A DNA stretch of 64,000 nucleotides from Gentiana macrophylla (GCA_026214975.1 CM047805.1:5146001-5210000); one strand, 5' to 3'; shown: positions 20,910 through 32,491, counted from the stretch's first letter. Program-made: numbers and translations. The notes: a model not told the origin generated them from the sequence alone.

Positions 20910-22820
20910 ATGGCTTCATCCTCCACAATCTCTCCCACTGAAAAATACTACGAAAAATCAATCAGCACTGGTTCATTTTTCAAACCTGAACACTATCTCT
21001 CGTTTTGTGATAATGATGCACAAGCTCAACGCTTGGTTGACTGGTGTTCGAATTTGGGGCTGATGACTTTCCTAAATCCCCCAATAACTGGAATCTGCTA
21101 AATCTGATAGCATTTTGGAAAAATGCCAAGTTTGTACACAGCACAAAGAAGATTGAAGTCGACTGCATAAAAAGCTCTATCTTTGGAAGAGAAATAGTCA
21201 TCACGCCTGGTACACTCAATAGATACATGCAACTTCCCATAATAGGTCCGGCTAATGTCAAGTTTGTAACGATTGACGTCAAGAAATTCTGGGCTGAGAT
21301 AGCCAAGAATCCCAGAAGAAATATCAAAACATACAATCTACCAAGATCAACGCTCAAACTTCCGTTTGCTGAATTTGCACCAGTCATCACCAAGAACATC
21401 GAAGGCAGAAATGGATCAATGGAAAACCTAACTGAGGTACGGATCAGACTGATGGCCATCATCTATGAAGGTACTAAATTCGACTGGGCAACCTTTGTAT
21501 TCAATAGATTGAAGAATCATATTCAAAAGGAAAATGAGTTATCAATTACGGCACCAAGCAAGGGTTTGCAGAAAAAGGGCGATTTCTGGGAAAGGAAATC
21601 ATATGGATTCCCTCTTCAGCACCTATTCAACGCATTGAAAGTACAACCCACCAATTTGCAATCACCACATAAGTCTAAGACAATGTTCACTTACATCAAG
21701 GCATCCATGAAACCCAAACCCACTGTTGGGAGCAAGAGGAAATCACCTACCTGAAGGAAGGTGAGGAAGGATACATAATTACTTCATCTGAAGAAGAGGA
21801 GACAAATGAGGAGGAAGCTGAGTCAGAGGATGAACACTCAGAGAGTGATCATTTTGTAGCAGGTCAAGAAAATCTGGAGATTTCTGATGATGAACCGACT
21901 CTTCAAGAAGTGCTTTTCAAAAGCATTGACAAAGTTGATTTAACATTTCAGTGAGCCGGTGATAAAGCTCACTCGGCCCGAACTTGTCAACCGCCCCACA
22001 ATTGCACAAGGGAATAGTAGCGGATGCGAAGATCCACACTCAACAAAGAACCTCTAAATGACCTGTGTCAAATGTGGAAGAACAAGAACAGATGGAAGAA
22101 AGAGAAGAAGAAGCACAATATGAAAAGGAAGAAGAAGACGAGGAAAAGGAAGTGGAGAATGAGAAAGAGCAAGATGTAGATGCTGAGGATGAAAATGCTG
22201 GAGATGAAGAAGATGTTCATGTGGCACCAGAGGAAATTGATCCAGAGAGAGTCTTCAATCTGGACATTCAACCCCTCATTGTAGACATGGAAATGCAGTA
22301 CTACAGCAGGCAAAATATGAAGAATGCCTTAAGGAGTGAAGCAACCTCCTTCAACCACAAGATTGAGGCCCTCATCAACCATATCAAAATCCAAGATAGG
22401 GCCATGGAGAGACAAGGAAACCTGCTTTGCAATTTACAGCAACTCATTCCTCACCATGTCCAAACAAATCTTGAATTTCATGCTGAGACAATTGAAAACA
22501 ATCTTAAGCCATTGGTGGACACCCTCAATGCTCACACTCAACAAATTCAGCATTTGGATGAGGTAATGGAGCATTCCGGCAAGCAACTGGACCTTCTAAT
22601 CAAAGTTGGTGAGGCCAACAACAAAATACTGGAAAGGAGGTATGGTCCTCTCCCTAATTCTGACACGGCAACGACAAATCTTGAAGCACTTTTTAGTGCA
22701 ACCAAAAAGGGGGAAGGAAGCTCTAAGCCTGAAAGATCCAGTGAAAAGAAGGCTAGCCCAACAGATAAGAGCAAGGGCAGCAAAGGCAGAGGTATCATGT
22801 TTGAAGAAATGAAGAATTAG
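20910..22820 (+). pseudogene. SIRE envelope-like ORF
   Basis: It lies between RNase H and the polypurine tract, the position of the envelope-like gene of SIRE elements. From the ATG at 20910 the frame runs to about 21050, shifts by one base and stays open to 21754. That part includes FGREIVITPGTLNRYMQLP, EIAKNPRRNIKTYNLPRS and LTEVRIRLMAIIYEGTKFDW. It resembles the putative plant transposon protein domain also seen in Athila ORF1. A Glu-rich stretch follows with stops. A further frame, 22065-22820, has an extremely acidic N-terminus, then a coiled coil (about residues 75-190) and a Lys/Ser-rich tail. I see no signal peptide or membrane segment, so an actual envelope function is doubtful. Confidence 0.75.
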
Positions 22821-22990
22821 ACCTGATACTTAGTGTGAATTTTCTATTTTCTTTTGCCTTTGTCTTTAAATAAAAAGATGCAATATCTTATTGCCCCATG
22901 ATGGATGAATAAATGCAATATTTTATTATGTTGATTATTATGAAAAATTTGGATTACTTATGTTCAGGCTTATGAGGGTTTTGGCATCCT

Positions 22991-23005
22991 AAAAAAGGGG
23001 GAAAT
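22991..23005 (+). promoter_or_regulatory. Polypurine tract of the plus-strand SIRE element
   Basis: AAAAAAGGGGGAAAT directly precedes the LTR start TGTTAGGAAC. It primes plus-strand DNA synthesis and proves that the following LTR is the 3' one. Confidence 0.9.
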
Positions 23006-24426
23006 TGTTAGGAACATTTTATTATGTTCTGATGATGGCCATACTAGTTGTTATAGCAAGCTTGAAATAAGTTAGAATTCTCTGTATAAGTCTTTACTTA
23101 GAGTCTGACATGTTGTATAAGTTGAGTCAGACAAGTATTGTACTAGTTGGTAGAACGGCAAAGTAAGAACATATATTCGGCAGAGTGAAGCCAGTCAAGC
23201 ACCAGCAGAGATACATTGAAGACATTATGGTCTGACTTATAACCAAGGAAGTCTGTGATGACCTTGGATAAGTCTAAGTTATGCTTTAAGTAATGTAACT
23301 TAATGTTCGAATATGGTGTACACTGATCTCACCCCAATCAAGGATCAGTGAAGTACAAAAGATTCTCCTTGAACTGAAGCAAAGAAGGAAACAGTGAATC
23401 GGCTGAGTAAACTGACTTTCGGCTGAGTAAAGACAAAATGGTGAAGGAAGATCTAAAACGGCTAAGTCAAAAGAATCACTCAACCATTCAGAAAACAGCG
23501 AAGTAACACTTACCAGATCATATTTAATATATGTTGAAGATTCAGAAAATCATGCATTAAATGCACAATCAATAGAGGATCAATCAAGGACGGATTTTCT
23601 ACTATATGGTTGAAGGAAAAATCTGATCACCGAAATCAAGGGGAATGCAATTAAGGGGGGATCGAGAATAAAATCAAGGATTATTCTCTCATTAATATAG
23701 CCAATGGACGGAATTTCAAAATCAAAGTTATTCAAGGCTATAAATAGAAGGCACTGACAGACAAAAAAAACGATTGAAAAAGAAAGATCAAGCAAATACT
23801 CTGTCAATTTGAAAAGCCTTCTCTCTGAATGTACAAGGATACATCTAGTGATCAACTCAGACATTAGAACTACAAAGTCATATTTAGCACTGAGATTGAC
23901 GAAACAAGTTTGTGAATCACATTCACATCAAACTGAAGCAACTGAATCAGAGGCAATCTGAGAAGGAGTTGAGTCTGTGATAGTTCTTTGAAGGATTTTG
24001 ATCTCAAGGAGCTGACAATAGAGACCAATCATCGAACTGAACTTTGTTGTAGTCAAGGAGTGATAGTCTTGTAGATTGTGAAGCTTGGGAAGCCAAGGAC
24101 AATCATACTATTGTATCTGTGAAAACAATAGTGAATTCCTTCAATCATCATAGGAGGAGAGTGGATTAAGGGATTACACCACCCTGAACCACTATAAGCC
24201 TTGTGTCAATTTACTTTCTACAATTTACTTTACATCATTTATTTAAAATGCCTAGATCATAACTTATATCTGTGATTGTCTAAACTGATTTGAAAACAAC
24301 ATAGTAAGAAGGGACTTATCTGCTGCCCAAAAGCTTTTAAACATAAGAAAAGTTTTTGAAACTCCACTATAGTCATTCACCCCCCCCCCCCTCTGACTAT
24401 AGTTTCACCCTTCTCTGGGACCAACA
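23006..24426 (+). mobile_element. 3' LTR of the plus-strand SIRE element
   Basis: The LTR is 1421 bp, from TGTTAGGAAC to GGGACCAACA, with a 13-base C tract (about 24380-24392) near the end. Ends and general layout match LTRs A and B, but the body is clearly diverged, so this is another SIRE subfamily. The matching 5' LTR is not in the window. The sequence to its right is minus-strand envelope-like sequence of element B, so the element inserted there. The candidate duplication is ATTTG (24427-24431). Confidence 0.88.
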
Positions 24427-24431
24427 ATTTG

Positions 24432-26173
24432 CGCAATCGCTCATAATCAGCTTCAAAAGTTCTCCATGGTCAGTTGATGATTTAAATGGTGTGAGAGTGT
24501 CTTCTGATTCTCTTGTGATCTCCTGTTCTTCTTCTAGAATAGACTCTTCAATTTGCATGGGATCAGTTCTTGCAACATCATCAGTTTGCGTTATATATAT
24601 CAGTTCTGCTGACTCATTCCTTAGCTATAAATAGAATCTCTGATGGCTCTTTTTCAGTAACTGAGACTGAGATTGTTGGCTCTGTTTCCAAAACTTTTTC
24701 ACTTACAATTTCTTGACTTGTTGTTTAGGTTCAAGTTCCAATTCGATGAATCGAAACTTCTTTCTCAGTTGATTCAATGAGTTCTTCTTCATTGATTTGC
24801 TCATCCAAGTTAATGATTTTTGTTGATCTTGAATCTGCTTCGGCTCCTTTTTCCACAGATTGAGAAACTAAAAATCCTTTGCCTGATTCTCCAAATTCTA
24901 ATCGGGAAAAAGATCTCTGGGGGTTAGATCTGGATTTTGAGAGTAACGACAGCATTTCCAACGTTGTTTCATCGATCAATCTTTCATCACTATCAGATTC
25001 TTCATCAACATGTTCAGTCCTCAGGGTCTGTTCCCCATGAGTCTCAGCTTCCTTATGTATGACAGTTTCAACATCCCGTTCCTTGTTGATAACTTCAGTT
25101 TCCTTTGTCATCACAATTTCTTGTGAAACTTGTTCTTGAATGGGTAAATCTTCAGTTATTGGGGTTGGGGCAGACTCAGCAAGAATAGCTTCAGTTCTTT
25201 CTGTCTGTGCTGAACCTTCAACAACTTCAGTTCATATTTGTGTCGGTGACACTCCTACTGATTTCTCAGTAACTTGATCAGTTTTGCCTTTTTCTGATTC
25301 TACCAAGTGTTTTCTTCTTTTTCTTAATTCTTTGATCTGTTCCAACACTTCATCTCCAGTTGCAGGTTTCTTTGATTTCTTGCTTTTCTTCTTCTTAGGT
25401 TCACATTCTGAACCCTTAGCTTTCCTTTTTCCGGCCTTTTCTTCTTTAACAACAATCTTCCCATCAGCAACTGGTGTTTCTTTTCTTTTTTGGGATTCAA
25501 AATGGTCGAGTATTCTTTGGACTACTAATGCAAGAGTCTTTTTGTGATAAAATCGACCCTTTTTGACATCAGTTTTCTTCTTGGGTAAGTCAATTGATTG
25601 TGCCGTCAATTGATCAAAAAGATATCTTGGCCAATTGAAACTTTCTCCGAACCAAATCACATATAGCAAATCTAATTTTGCTCCAGATAGATTGCTAAAG
25701 TTTCCTGCATTTCCAATTATGCAATTTGCCAGCATCTTTGAAAGAAAATTGAATTCTGGTTTGAGTAGACCTGTGCTCCTGGTCTGTGAAACTGCGGATT
25801 CTGTATTAATTGCTATATCTTTCCATAGTTTCTCCTTCTGTTCCTTGGTCAATTTGATGGCTGCTGATCCTCCAGATTTGTCAAACCCAAAGATTTCTGC
25901 AATTAGATCTTCGGTGACATTGATCTCCTTACCATTGACAGTAGTGGTATAGGTGTGTGTGTCTTCTCCTTCTATAGTTGTCCTTCCAAATTCATAGAAG
26001 TCCCCAATGCTTTCTAGACATACACTTTTCAGATCGATGTTGAATACAACATACAAACCTTTAATTTTCTGGATTTTTGTTCCAATGGTATTGACTAGAG
26101 TTTGATCAATATACTTTGCAATATACTGGTCAAGAGATATGATCATTCCGGGTTCAACAAGAGTGAAAGTCAT
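24432..26173 (-). pseudogene. Envelope-like ORF of SIRE derivative B
   Basis: The ATG is at 26173 and a 313-codon frame runs to 25232. It contains VEPGMIISLDQYIAKYIDQT, LYVVFNIDLKSVCLESIGDF, EDLIAEIFGFDKSGG, LLKPEFNFLSKMLANCIIG and SGAKLDLLYVIWFGESFNWP, then a Lys-rich tail with a nuclear-localisation-like KKKKSKKSKK. After a stop an acidic Thr/Glu/Ser-rich stretch continues (25114-24731) to the junction with the SIRE LTR. The N-terminal half is almost undamaged. It is a diverged relative of the ORF at 20910, with the same place after gag/pol, hydrophobic core and acidic tail. No membrane segment is seen. Confidence 0.7.
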
Positions 26174-26539
26174 TTTTCTGAATTTGATTGATAATTTTGA
26201 AAAATCTGAGATTCAGAGAGTGGATTCAAAATTTAAGCGTAAAGAATTACAAAAGAAAATTCTGGGTATTTTTAATTTGTAGCAGGGGTAGTTAAGAATA
26301 GAGTGGGACTCAAAACGTCTTGTCATAAATATTTTGAGATTGCGAAAAGGTGGATGAGTGGAAAAATATGGACGGTTTAGATTGAGAGGGACCACGTCTT
26401 TTCTTGACATCTATAGCTAGAGAATAGTAAACAGAGTAGGTGCAGTGTATCAACAACTGTACTCGTTCAGTCTTGTCCTTATATTGAATTCAAAAACTCA
26501 GTTGTGAACAAAACTTAGTTTTTCGGCTTCCAGTTACCG
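26174..26539 (-). promoter_or_regulatory. Spacer upstream of the B envelope-like ORF; pol missing
   Basis: In autonomous SIRE elements about 4 kb of pol would lie between the GPKQIWVPK motif and this ORF. Here only about 400 bp remain, non-coding. It contains an ACGTGG core (minus strand, 26392-26397), related to the G-boxes upstream of the other two envelope-like ORFs, but no clear TATA box. Confidence 0.45.
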
Positions 26540-27857
26540 AAATTTTCCTGCAAAACAAATTTAGGAATTTTTTGGTACCCATATCTGTTTGGGTCCTAAC
26601 TGGTTAGTTTTTGATGATACAACTTTATTTTTGGCTTTATACCTCTCTTGATATTTTGACTGAGTAAAGTCAGTTTTTTTTCATACTTTTCTTGTTTTGT
26701 GTGGACAGTTTTTGATTTTGATCAGTTTGTGAAACTGATGTGAAGGCTCATCTCAATCTTCATCAGTGGGAAATAATCTTCCTTTCCCTCTGAGTTTATC
26801 ATTCCATGAATGATCTTCATTCTTAGATGGATGTGACTTGAATATTTTTCTTACTGATCTCGGATCAGTTTTGCTATTTTTAGTCTTCTGAGTCTTTCTG
26901 TAAAAACTGTTGGCTTGGTGCATTTTACCAACTGATTTTTCAGTTTTATCAGTTTGTGTATTTGGCAGTCTTGAGTTTTTGTCAGATTCTAATAATTTTA
27001 TCGATTTTACGAGTTCGACTTTTGATTAGCAACAAATTTTTTTGAAACTGATCTTGGTCTGAACTTAGAATTATACTGATTATCAAACCCTAAACCAAAT
27101 CTATCTCCAAATGGTTTTCCTGGTTTGAATTGAACACTGGAAATTGGATCAACTGATGATTCTGTGATGTTATTACTTTTGTCTGTTCACCAGTCGGTCG
27201 AACTACCTTGGTTCCATTATTAGCCTTGATTTGATTGATTTCAGCATTTATTCTCGAAATTTCAGTTTTCAATAACTTTTTCTCCTTTTTGACATTCTCA
27301 TAATTCTTTTGAATTACCTCTAATTCCTTTATGAGTATGTCCAAGGTTTCATTGAAATCATCGTTTCTTTGATTGTTCATGGCAGTGTGAGTGCGGGATG
27401 TAGATGCAATTACCTCCTGATTTTTGGTGGATAGATTTTCTGTTGAGGAATCATCAATTAAAACTTGCTTCCCTTTTTCATTAGCAATTGCCTGTGCTGC
27501 CCCTAGTAGTATGATTTCCTCATCACTTTCACCTCCATAACTTGTGTGTAGAGCAGCATCTTTGGCCTTTGCAATGCATGGATCTTCAGTAATCTTTCCA
27601 GCCAATTTTTCATCTATATAATCAGCTACTCGTAGCCATTCTTTTTCTGCTTCTTCTGAAAGATCCCTTAGGGAAGGAAATCCTCTTGATTCATCTTTAT
27701 CAATATCTTCTTCATAACTGAAATGAGGTTCCAGATTTGTGTGAGAGCTTGTAGTACTGAATCTTTCAAATACTTGATCCTGAATATCATAAACAACATT
27801 TTGCAAATAGTCAGTCAGGGGGTTATTCAGCCAGCTTCTAATTCTAGATGTATCCAT
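26540..27857 (-). pseudogene. Gag of SIRE derivative B
   Basis: A 255-codon frame starts at ATG 27857 and has SEEAEKEWLRVADYIDEKL, SDEEIILLGAA, and a long coiled coil (about residues 160-215) with VIQKNYENVKKEKKLLKTE. A frame change near 27100 leads to FGDRFGLGFDN, a Lys-rich stretch and DEDWDE. It ends at KGPKQIWVPKK (about 26575-26605). Gag would form the particle, but no UBN2-type capsid domain is visible at the start. That makes this shorter than a SIRE gag of about 600 residues. It is closely related to the remnant in element A. Confidence 0.65.
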
Positions 27858-27973
27858 TTAATTTTACTAAGGTATCTCTATGACGGATACAGTAACGGGT
27901 TTTCAACAACTGTTTTGTAAAATATCTTATGATACTGAGGTTCAGTAATGGATCTCTTCAAAACAGAAACACT

Positions 27974-28092
27974 GCTCCGATACCAATTGTTGGTATCGGA
28001 AGATAACTGATGACCTGTTACTTCAAGCAGCCAAATTGATAGTAAGATTCTGTAATGGATCTCTTCAAAAGAGAAGCACTGCTCCGATACCA
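27974..28092 (-). promoter_or_regulatory. Duplicated primer binding site of element B
   Basis: TGGTATCGGAGC (minus strand) occurs at 28081-28092 beside the LTR and again at 27974-27985, 107 bp further in. Each is followed on the plus strand by ATTGTTGGTA. The unit also repeats GATCTCTTCAAAA. Element A has the same arrangement with a 100-bp period. Confidence 0.85.
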
Positions 28093-28094
28093 AT

Positions 28095-29834
28095 TGTTGG
28101 TACCTTGGAAAGGCTAACACAAGTTTAGAGGGGGGGTGAATAAACTTGTCACCAAAAACTTTTCCTGAACTGGAATTACCCCGGGAACTGAGTTTCTCCA
28201 AAACTCAAACTGATGCTTAGTTCGATTATTGTTCTGTCCCCAGAATTGTGCGGAGTTCGGGCCTAACCTAATCGAGTATAAGTCAATACTGACTTATTCT
28301 TAGTCCAGTTAACTGGCAGCGGATAAAACTAGCCTTTAGATAACAGTTTGTTGACTTGGTTTAATTGTGAGAACTAGATAATTAAACATGTAATGAATGC
28401 GTAAAAATAAATAAACAAGAATTATAGAGGTTCCAGGTGGTGTAATCATGTACGTCCTTTTTTCCTATGTGATGCGGAGGAAAATTCCACTAGAAATTCT
28501 TTGAGATGGCCCGGTTACAAAAAGTTCTAAACTGATAGTCCTTGACTAATCCCTAGCTTCACTATCTAAACACTTGTAGAACATGTAGGATTGCAGCTCT
28601 TCAATTGTTTGAAACACTGGTCCTTGAAGGGTAGAATTGCCTCTTCACCAGCTCATCACAAACACAGTCTTCCTGAATGCACTCAACTGTCCTTCACACC
28701 TTCTTGGTGTTTCACAGTCTAGACCTTTGATGAAATCAAAGTTGAGACATGAATCAATAACTATGATTCAATTGTGATTTGAGCTTTTCTTCTGGATAAT
28801 TAAATTTTGCACAGCTCTGTTTTTCTTCAAATGATAGATCTTGATTTTTCTTGAGTGTGCTTGGATACTTGAAGAAATTTTCTTGATCTTGCAATTAAGT
28901 GCTTAGCAGGAATTCTTTCAAAATTGGGTTTCCGCCTTAATTAAGTATCTCTTGACTAGATAGATTCTTTTTAATTCCTCCTGCTCTCTCTCATTTGTTG
29001 TTGTAGAGGTAGTCTATTTATAGGGGTTTATTGCTCCTGCTTGAATTTTGTAACGGCTATATTTTGTGACCGTTCTGCTGTGTCAGTATTTCATCCAATA
29101 GAATTGCTTCCTTTACAACGTTCGACTGTACTATCAGTTCGTTGGATGACTGACATATAAAACTAAGTTTACTTATCAGTTTTATACTGAGAATGTTACT
29201 TGTCAGTTTCTTGACTGACTTGGAGCATTAACTGAGATTTTACTCTTCTTCAAATATCAGTACTCCAGTTTTTCATCTGATTATAATTGATTTAATCAGA
29301 GTACACTATGACTCATTATCTTCTAAGAATTCACTGTCCTTATGATTCTTAGGTCTTCATACAAGATCCATAAAGTCAGTTCAGGTCACCACAATCTTGC
29401 CTGAAGTCTAACTTTACAGTCTCGACGTAGTCTTCATAACTGAGTTTGAACCCTCAGTTCTTCGATCTTCAATAACTGAGTCTGTGACCCTCAGTTCTTC
29501 AATTTTCTAAATAAGCCAACTGAGTCTGTGTCCCTCAGCGAACTTATCTTCTTCAGTTTTCATGTTGGTGTGCTCTGTTTTTCAGTTTCTTATTGGATCT
29601 CAGTTTAACTAAATCTCAGTTTCATATTTTCCTGTTCACGGCCTAGAACTATTACAGTGCTTGTCTGATTTAACCTATACAAATATCAGACTCTATAAAG
29701 TCCTATACATTAATCTCTAGACATCTTTTTGCTTTGCACTATAACAGCTAGTTATGACACTTCATCAATGGGGTTAGTAACAATAACTGATTAATCGATG
29801 AATCATCATCAAAACATAAATTTTATTTCCAACA
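28095..29834 (-). mobile_element. 5' LTR of SIRE derivative B
   Basis: The LTR is 1740 bp, from TGTTGGAAATAAAATTT to GGTACCAACA on the minus strand, with a G tract at about 28130-28137. It aligns with LTR A over most of its length. It is inserted in Tork-type integrase coding sequence, with CAATG (29835-29839) as the candidate target duplication. No 3' LTR of B is in the window. Confidence 0.88.
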
Positions 29835-31336
29835 CAATGGCAACTTGTGTTGTTTGCCTAGTGTACATTCCTCACATACTTTTGCAGGATTGTCTATTTG
29901 GGGCAAACCTTCCACCATACCTTTCTGTTGAAGGGTCCTTAACCCACCAAATTCAAGTGTCCATACCTGAAATGCCACAACCAAGATGAATCTGTATATT
30001 TTGCCATCCAACATGACTGTACAGGAGTTATTTGCAGTGGAAATAGCCTGCTGGCATTCATTTTGATCATTGCAATTGATCCTTTGACAGGATCATAAAT
30101 TTCACACACTCCCTTCTTGATGGTGATTTCATAACCCTTATCATGTAATTGTCCAACACTCAACAGATTGCACTTCAAGTCAGGCACATACAAAACATTA
30201 GAAATGGCTTCAGTAAATCCATTCTTGGCTTTTATCTTGATATCACCCTTACCTACAGTCATTTCTGCAGATTTATCTCCAAAACTTACTTTAGAGTGAT
30301 ATGTGTCATTTAAACTTGAGAAAGAGGACTTATCTCCACACATATGATTACTACAACCAGTATCTACATACCATATATTTGTAGATGCTTCATAGGTTGA
30401 ATGAACAGCCATATGTAAAGTTTCAGTATCACATTTTTCTGTGAAATTTGAGACCTCTCCCTTGGTCTGTTGCCCCTTGTCTTTGTCACCACGCAGCGTT
30501 GTATAGCATTCTGATTTGTAATGCCCAAATTTATGGCATCTGTAGCATTCCACCTGGGATTTGTCATATCCCTTACTTATGTGATCAGAATCACCTCCTG
30601 ATCTTGCATTTCTGGATCCATCTCTGCCTGAGTTTGAATCCCTGCCACTGCCTCTACCTCTGTCTCTTCCTCTACCCCTTCCTCTACCTCTGAAATTAGT
30701 AGAGGTTATGGTTTTCAAGGCCTGCTCCTCATGATCATTGCTTCTTTTCATCTTCTGTTCATGAACCTGCAATGATGCTTGCAATTAATCTAGTGACAGT
30801 GTGTCTATGTCTTTAGATTCTTCTATAAAACACACCACATAGTCAAACTTGGGGATTAGTGACCTGAGTATCTTTTCCACAACAACCACATCATCCATTT
30901 TCTCCCAAGGAACCTCATTTTGTTACAAATCTCCATTGTCCTTACATAATAGATTGTAACAGTTTCTCCATCTTTCATCTGTAGAGTCTCAAAGGCTCTC
31001 CTTAATGCTTGGAGTTGTGACCTTTTTACTCTAGCATTCCCTTGGAATTTCCTCTTCATAGAGCCCCATATATCCTTGGAGGTTTCTTTACAAAGAATTG
31101 TCTCCAGGATTGATTTATCTATAGCTTGGAATAGATAGTTCTTAGCCTTCAAGTCCTTGAGTTTCTTGCCTTCCAATTCAGTTTTCTGTGAGTGTACATG
31201 TTGCTACAGGAACACCATTTTATATGATGGTCCAAAATTCGTTTGATCTCAAGAAATTCTCCATCAACATGCTCCAATGATCATAATGACCATCGAATTT
31301 TGGAATGGCAGCTTGAACGAAATTTGCTTCTGCCAT
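29835..31336 (-). pseudogene. Tork-type Copia gag-protease-integrase start
   Basis: The ATG is at 31336. Gag begins MAEANFVQAAIPKFDGHYDH and continues with LYPEENDK-unrelated UBN2-type blocks: LEGKKLKDLKAKNYLFQAID, IWGSMKRKFQGNARVKRSQL. It then has an Arg/Gly repeat region and the zinc knuckle CYRCHKFGHYKSEC (C-x2-C-x4-H-x4-C intact). Protease follows with WYVDTGCSNHM (Asp-Thr-Gly intact) and NVLYVPDLKCNLLSVGQL. The pre-integrase zinc site ends CEECTLGKQHKLP, where LTR B interrupts. The longest frame is 30784-29939. Stops near 31222 and 30787, and frame changes near 30900 and 29960, make it inactive. Confidence 0.9.
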
Positions 31337-31372
31337 GTGATCTCTTTCAATTTGCAAACTGATTGAGATTAT

Positions 31373-31385
31373 GGCTCTGATACCA
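31373..31385 (-). promoter_or_regulatory. Primer binding site of the Tork element
   Basis: TGGTATCAGAGCC on the minus strand is complementary to initiator tRNA-Met, the usual Copia primer. It lies about 40 bp upstream of the gag ATG. Confidence 0.9.
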
Positions 31386-31635
31386 CTATTAAATGTACTC
31401 AGAGTATTTGGAGGAATGGAATACTTTTCATTAATCAAAGCTAAGCTATAAATAGCCAAATTACAATGCACTTGATGAAAAGAGAATGCTACCAAAAGTG
31501 TAGCCTATAAAATAGGGAAGTGGACATCATGGGTTAAACTAACTCCTACATGATCCCATGTACTAACTACTTGACCAGACTTAGTCAAATTTGTAAAATA
31601 AACACAACTAAGACTTTATTAAAATAAATCCAACA
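31386..31635 (-). mobile_element. 5' LTR of the Tork-type Copia element
   Basis: The LTR is about 250 bp, starting TGTTGGATTT at 31635 on the minus strand. It has a TATTTATAG box near 31447-31455 and ends at the primer binding site. The exact inner end is uncertain by a few bases. The right flank begins TTATA (31636-31640). Confidence 0.8.
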
Positions 31636-31836
31636 TTATATTCTATTAGGCATCACCGTGTTTGGCAGAAGATAGGGTTTCCGACATGATGTATGTGTGA
31701 AAAACATAGGGATATATATATATATTTTTTTTCTTGGTTTGCTGTTGATGATTGTCGAAGAAGAGGGCCTTTTTTTTGGTTTGCTTGCTGTTGATGAGTG
31801 TCGGAGAATAAGGAGAGGATCAACAGAGGAGATGAG

Positions 31837-31876
<40 letters not shown>

Positions 31877-32156
31877 AAAGGAGAGGAGCAGCAGACGTGG
31901 ATATCGGAAATTGCGGTTTCGGTTTTTTTTTTTTATTTTATAGCAGCTGCACTTGAGGTTTGTTGTTGATGGTTTCAGTTTGAAGAAGAGCCATCTTTTG
32001 TTTGAGGAATGGAAGGGAAGGAGTAATAGATAGATTGTGATGCAAAGTGGAGCAGAAAAGTGAGGGAAGCAGCCGATTGAGAGAGAAGAAAGAATTTTTT
32101 GTGTTTGTTTAGGGTTTGGGGAAGAATTGACATAACGAAAGAGAAAAAATTGATAC
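31636..32156 (-). mobile_element. Leader of a small Copia element, non-coding
   Basis: The stretch lies inside the primer binding site at 32157 and holds low-complexity purine/pyrimidine sequence, a 35-base A run and a T run near 31925. A short frame (about 32140-31975) shows no gag similarity. Nothing identifies the element's body, so it may be a non-autonomous or truncated copy. Confidence 0.4.
31841..31875. repeat. A35 homopolymer
   Basis: Thirty-five consecutive A residues follow GCTTT. It could be a poly(A) remnant of a retroposed transcript or a slippage tract. No target duplication is evident. Confidence 0.9.
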
Positions 32157-32168
32157 GCTCTGATACCA
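32157..32168 (-). promoter_or_regulatory. Primer binding site of a small Copia element
   Basis: TGGTATCAGAGC on the minus strand directly adjoins the LTR end at 32169. Confidence 0.85.
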
Positions 32169-32314
32169 TGACAACATTTAGGATAATTGGATTCATTGAT
32201 TCAACTGAGTAGAAGTGGTATAAATATATCGGCCTACAACTACTTGGCTAACAAGTCACAATAAAATAAATATATAATAAAAACATCTTGCTAATTTCAA
32301 TATTACCCTCGACA
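32169..32314 (-). mobile_element. 146-bp Copia LTR (Ale-type size)
   Basis: On the minus strand it runs from TGTCGAGGG to TGTTGTCA, with TATA-like TATATTTATACC (about 32219-32230). Its perfect TG...CA ends and adjacent primer binding site make it a 5' LTR. The candidate target duplication on the right is GTGCC (32315-32319). Confidence 0.75.
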
Positions 32315-32488
32315 GTGCCACTTTGTTAGCCGTTTTTTGCTTTGTGTTAATGCATATGATCGTTTTCTTCAAATAAAAAAAAATTGCAAATAAACCTGTA
32401 ATATTCCGATTTTCGGAAAATTGCAGACTTGTCATTTTACAAAAACGAAATATTATGTTTATTTTAGTTATGAATTTAAAAGTATTTC

Positions 32489-32491
<3 letters not shown>

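Noticed and set aside
24731..25952. Plus-strand frames rich in Ser/Phe/Leu
   Set aside because: They are the antisense of the Lys/Glu-rich envelope-like ORF, which has the recognisable family context.
31697..31969. Lys-run peptide across the A35 tract
   Set aside because: It is created by the homopolymer.
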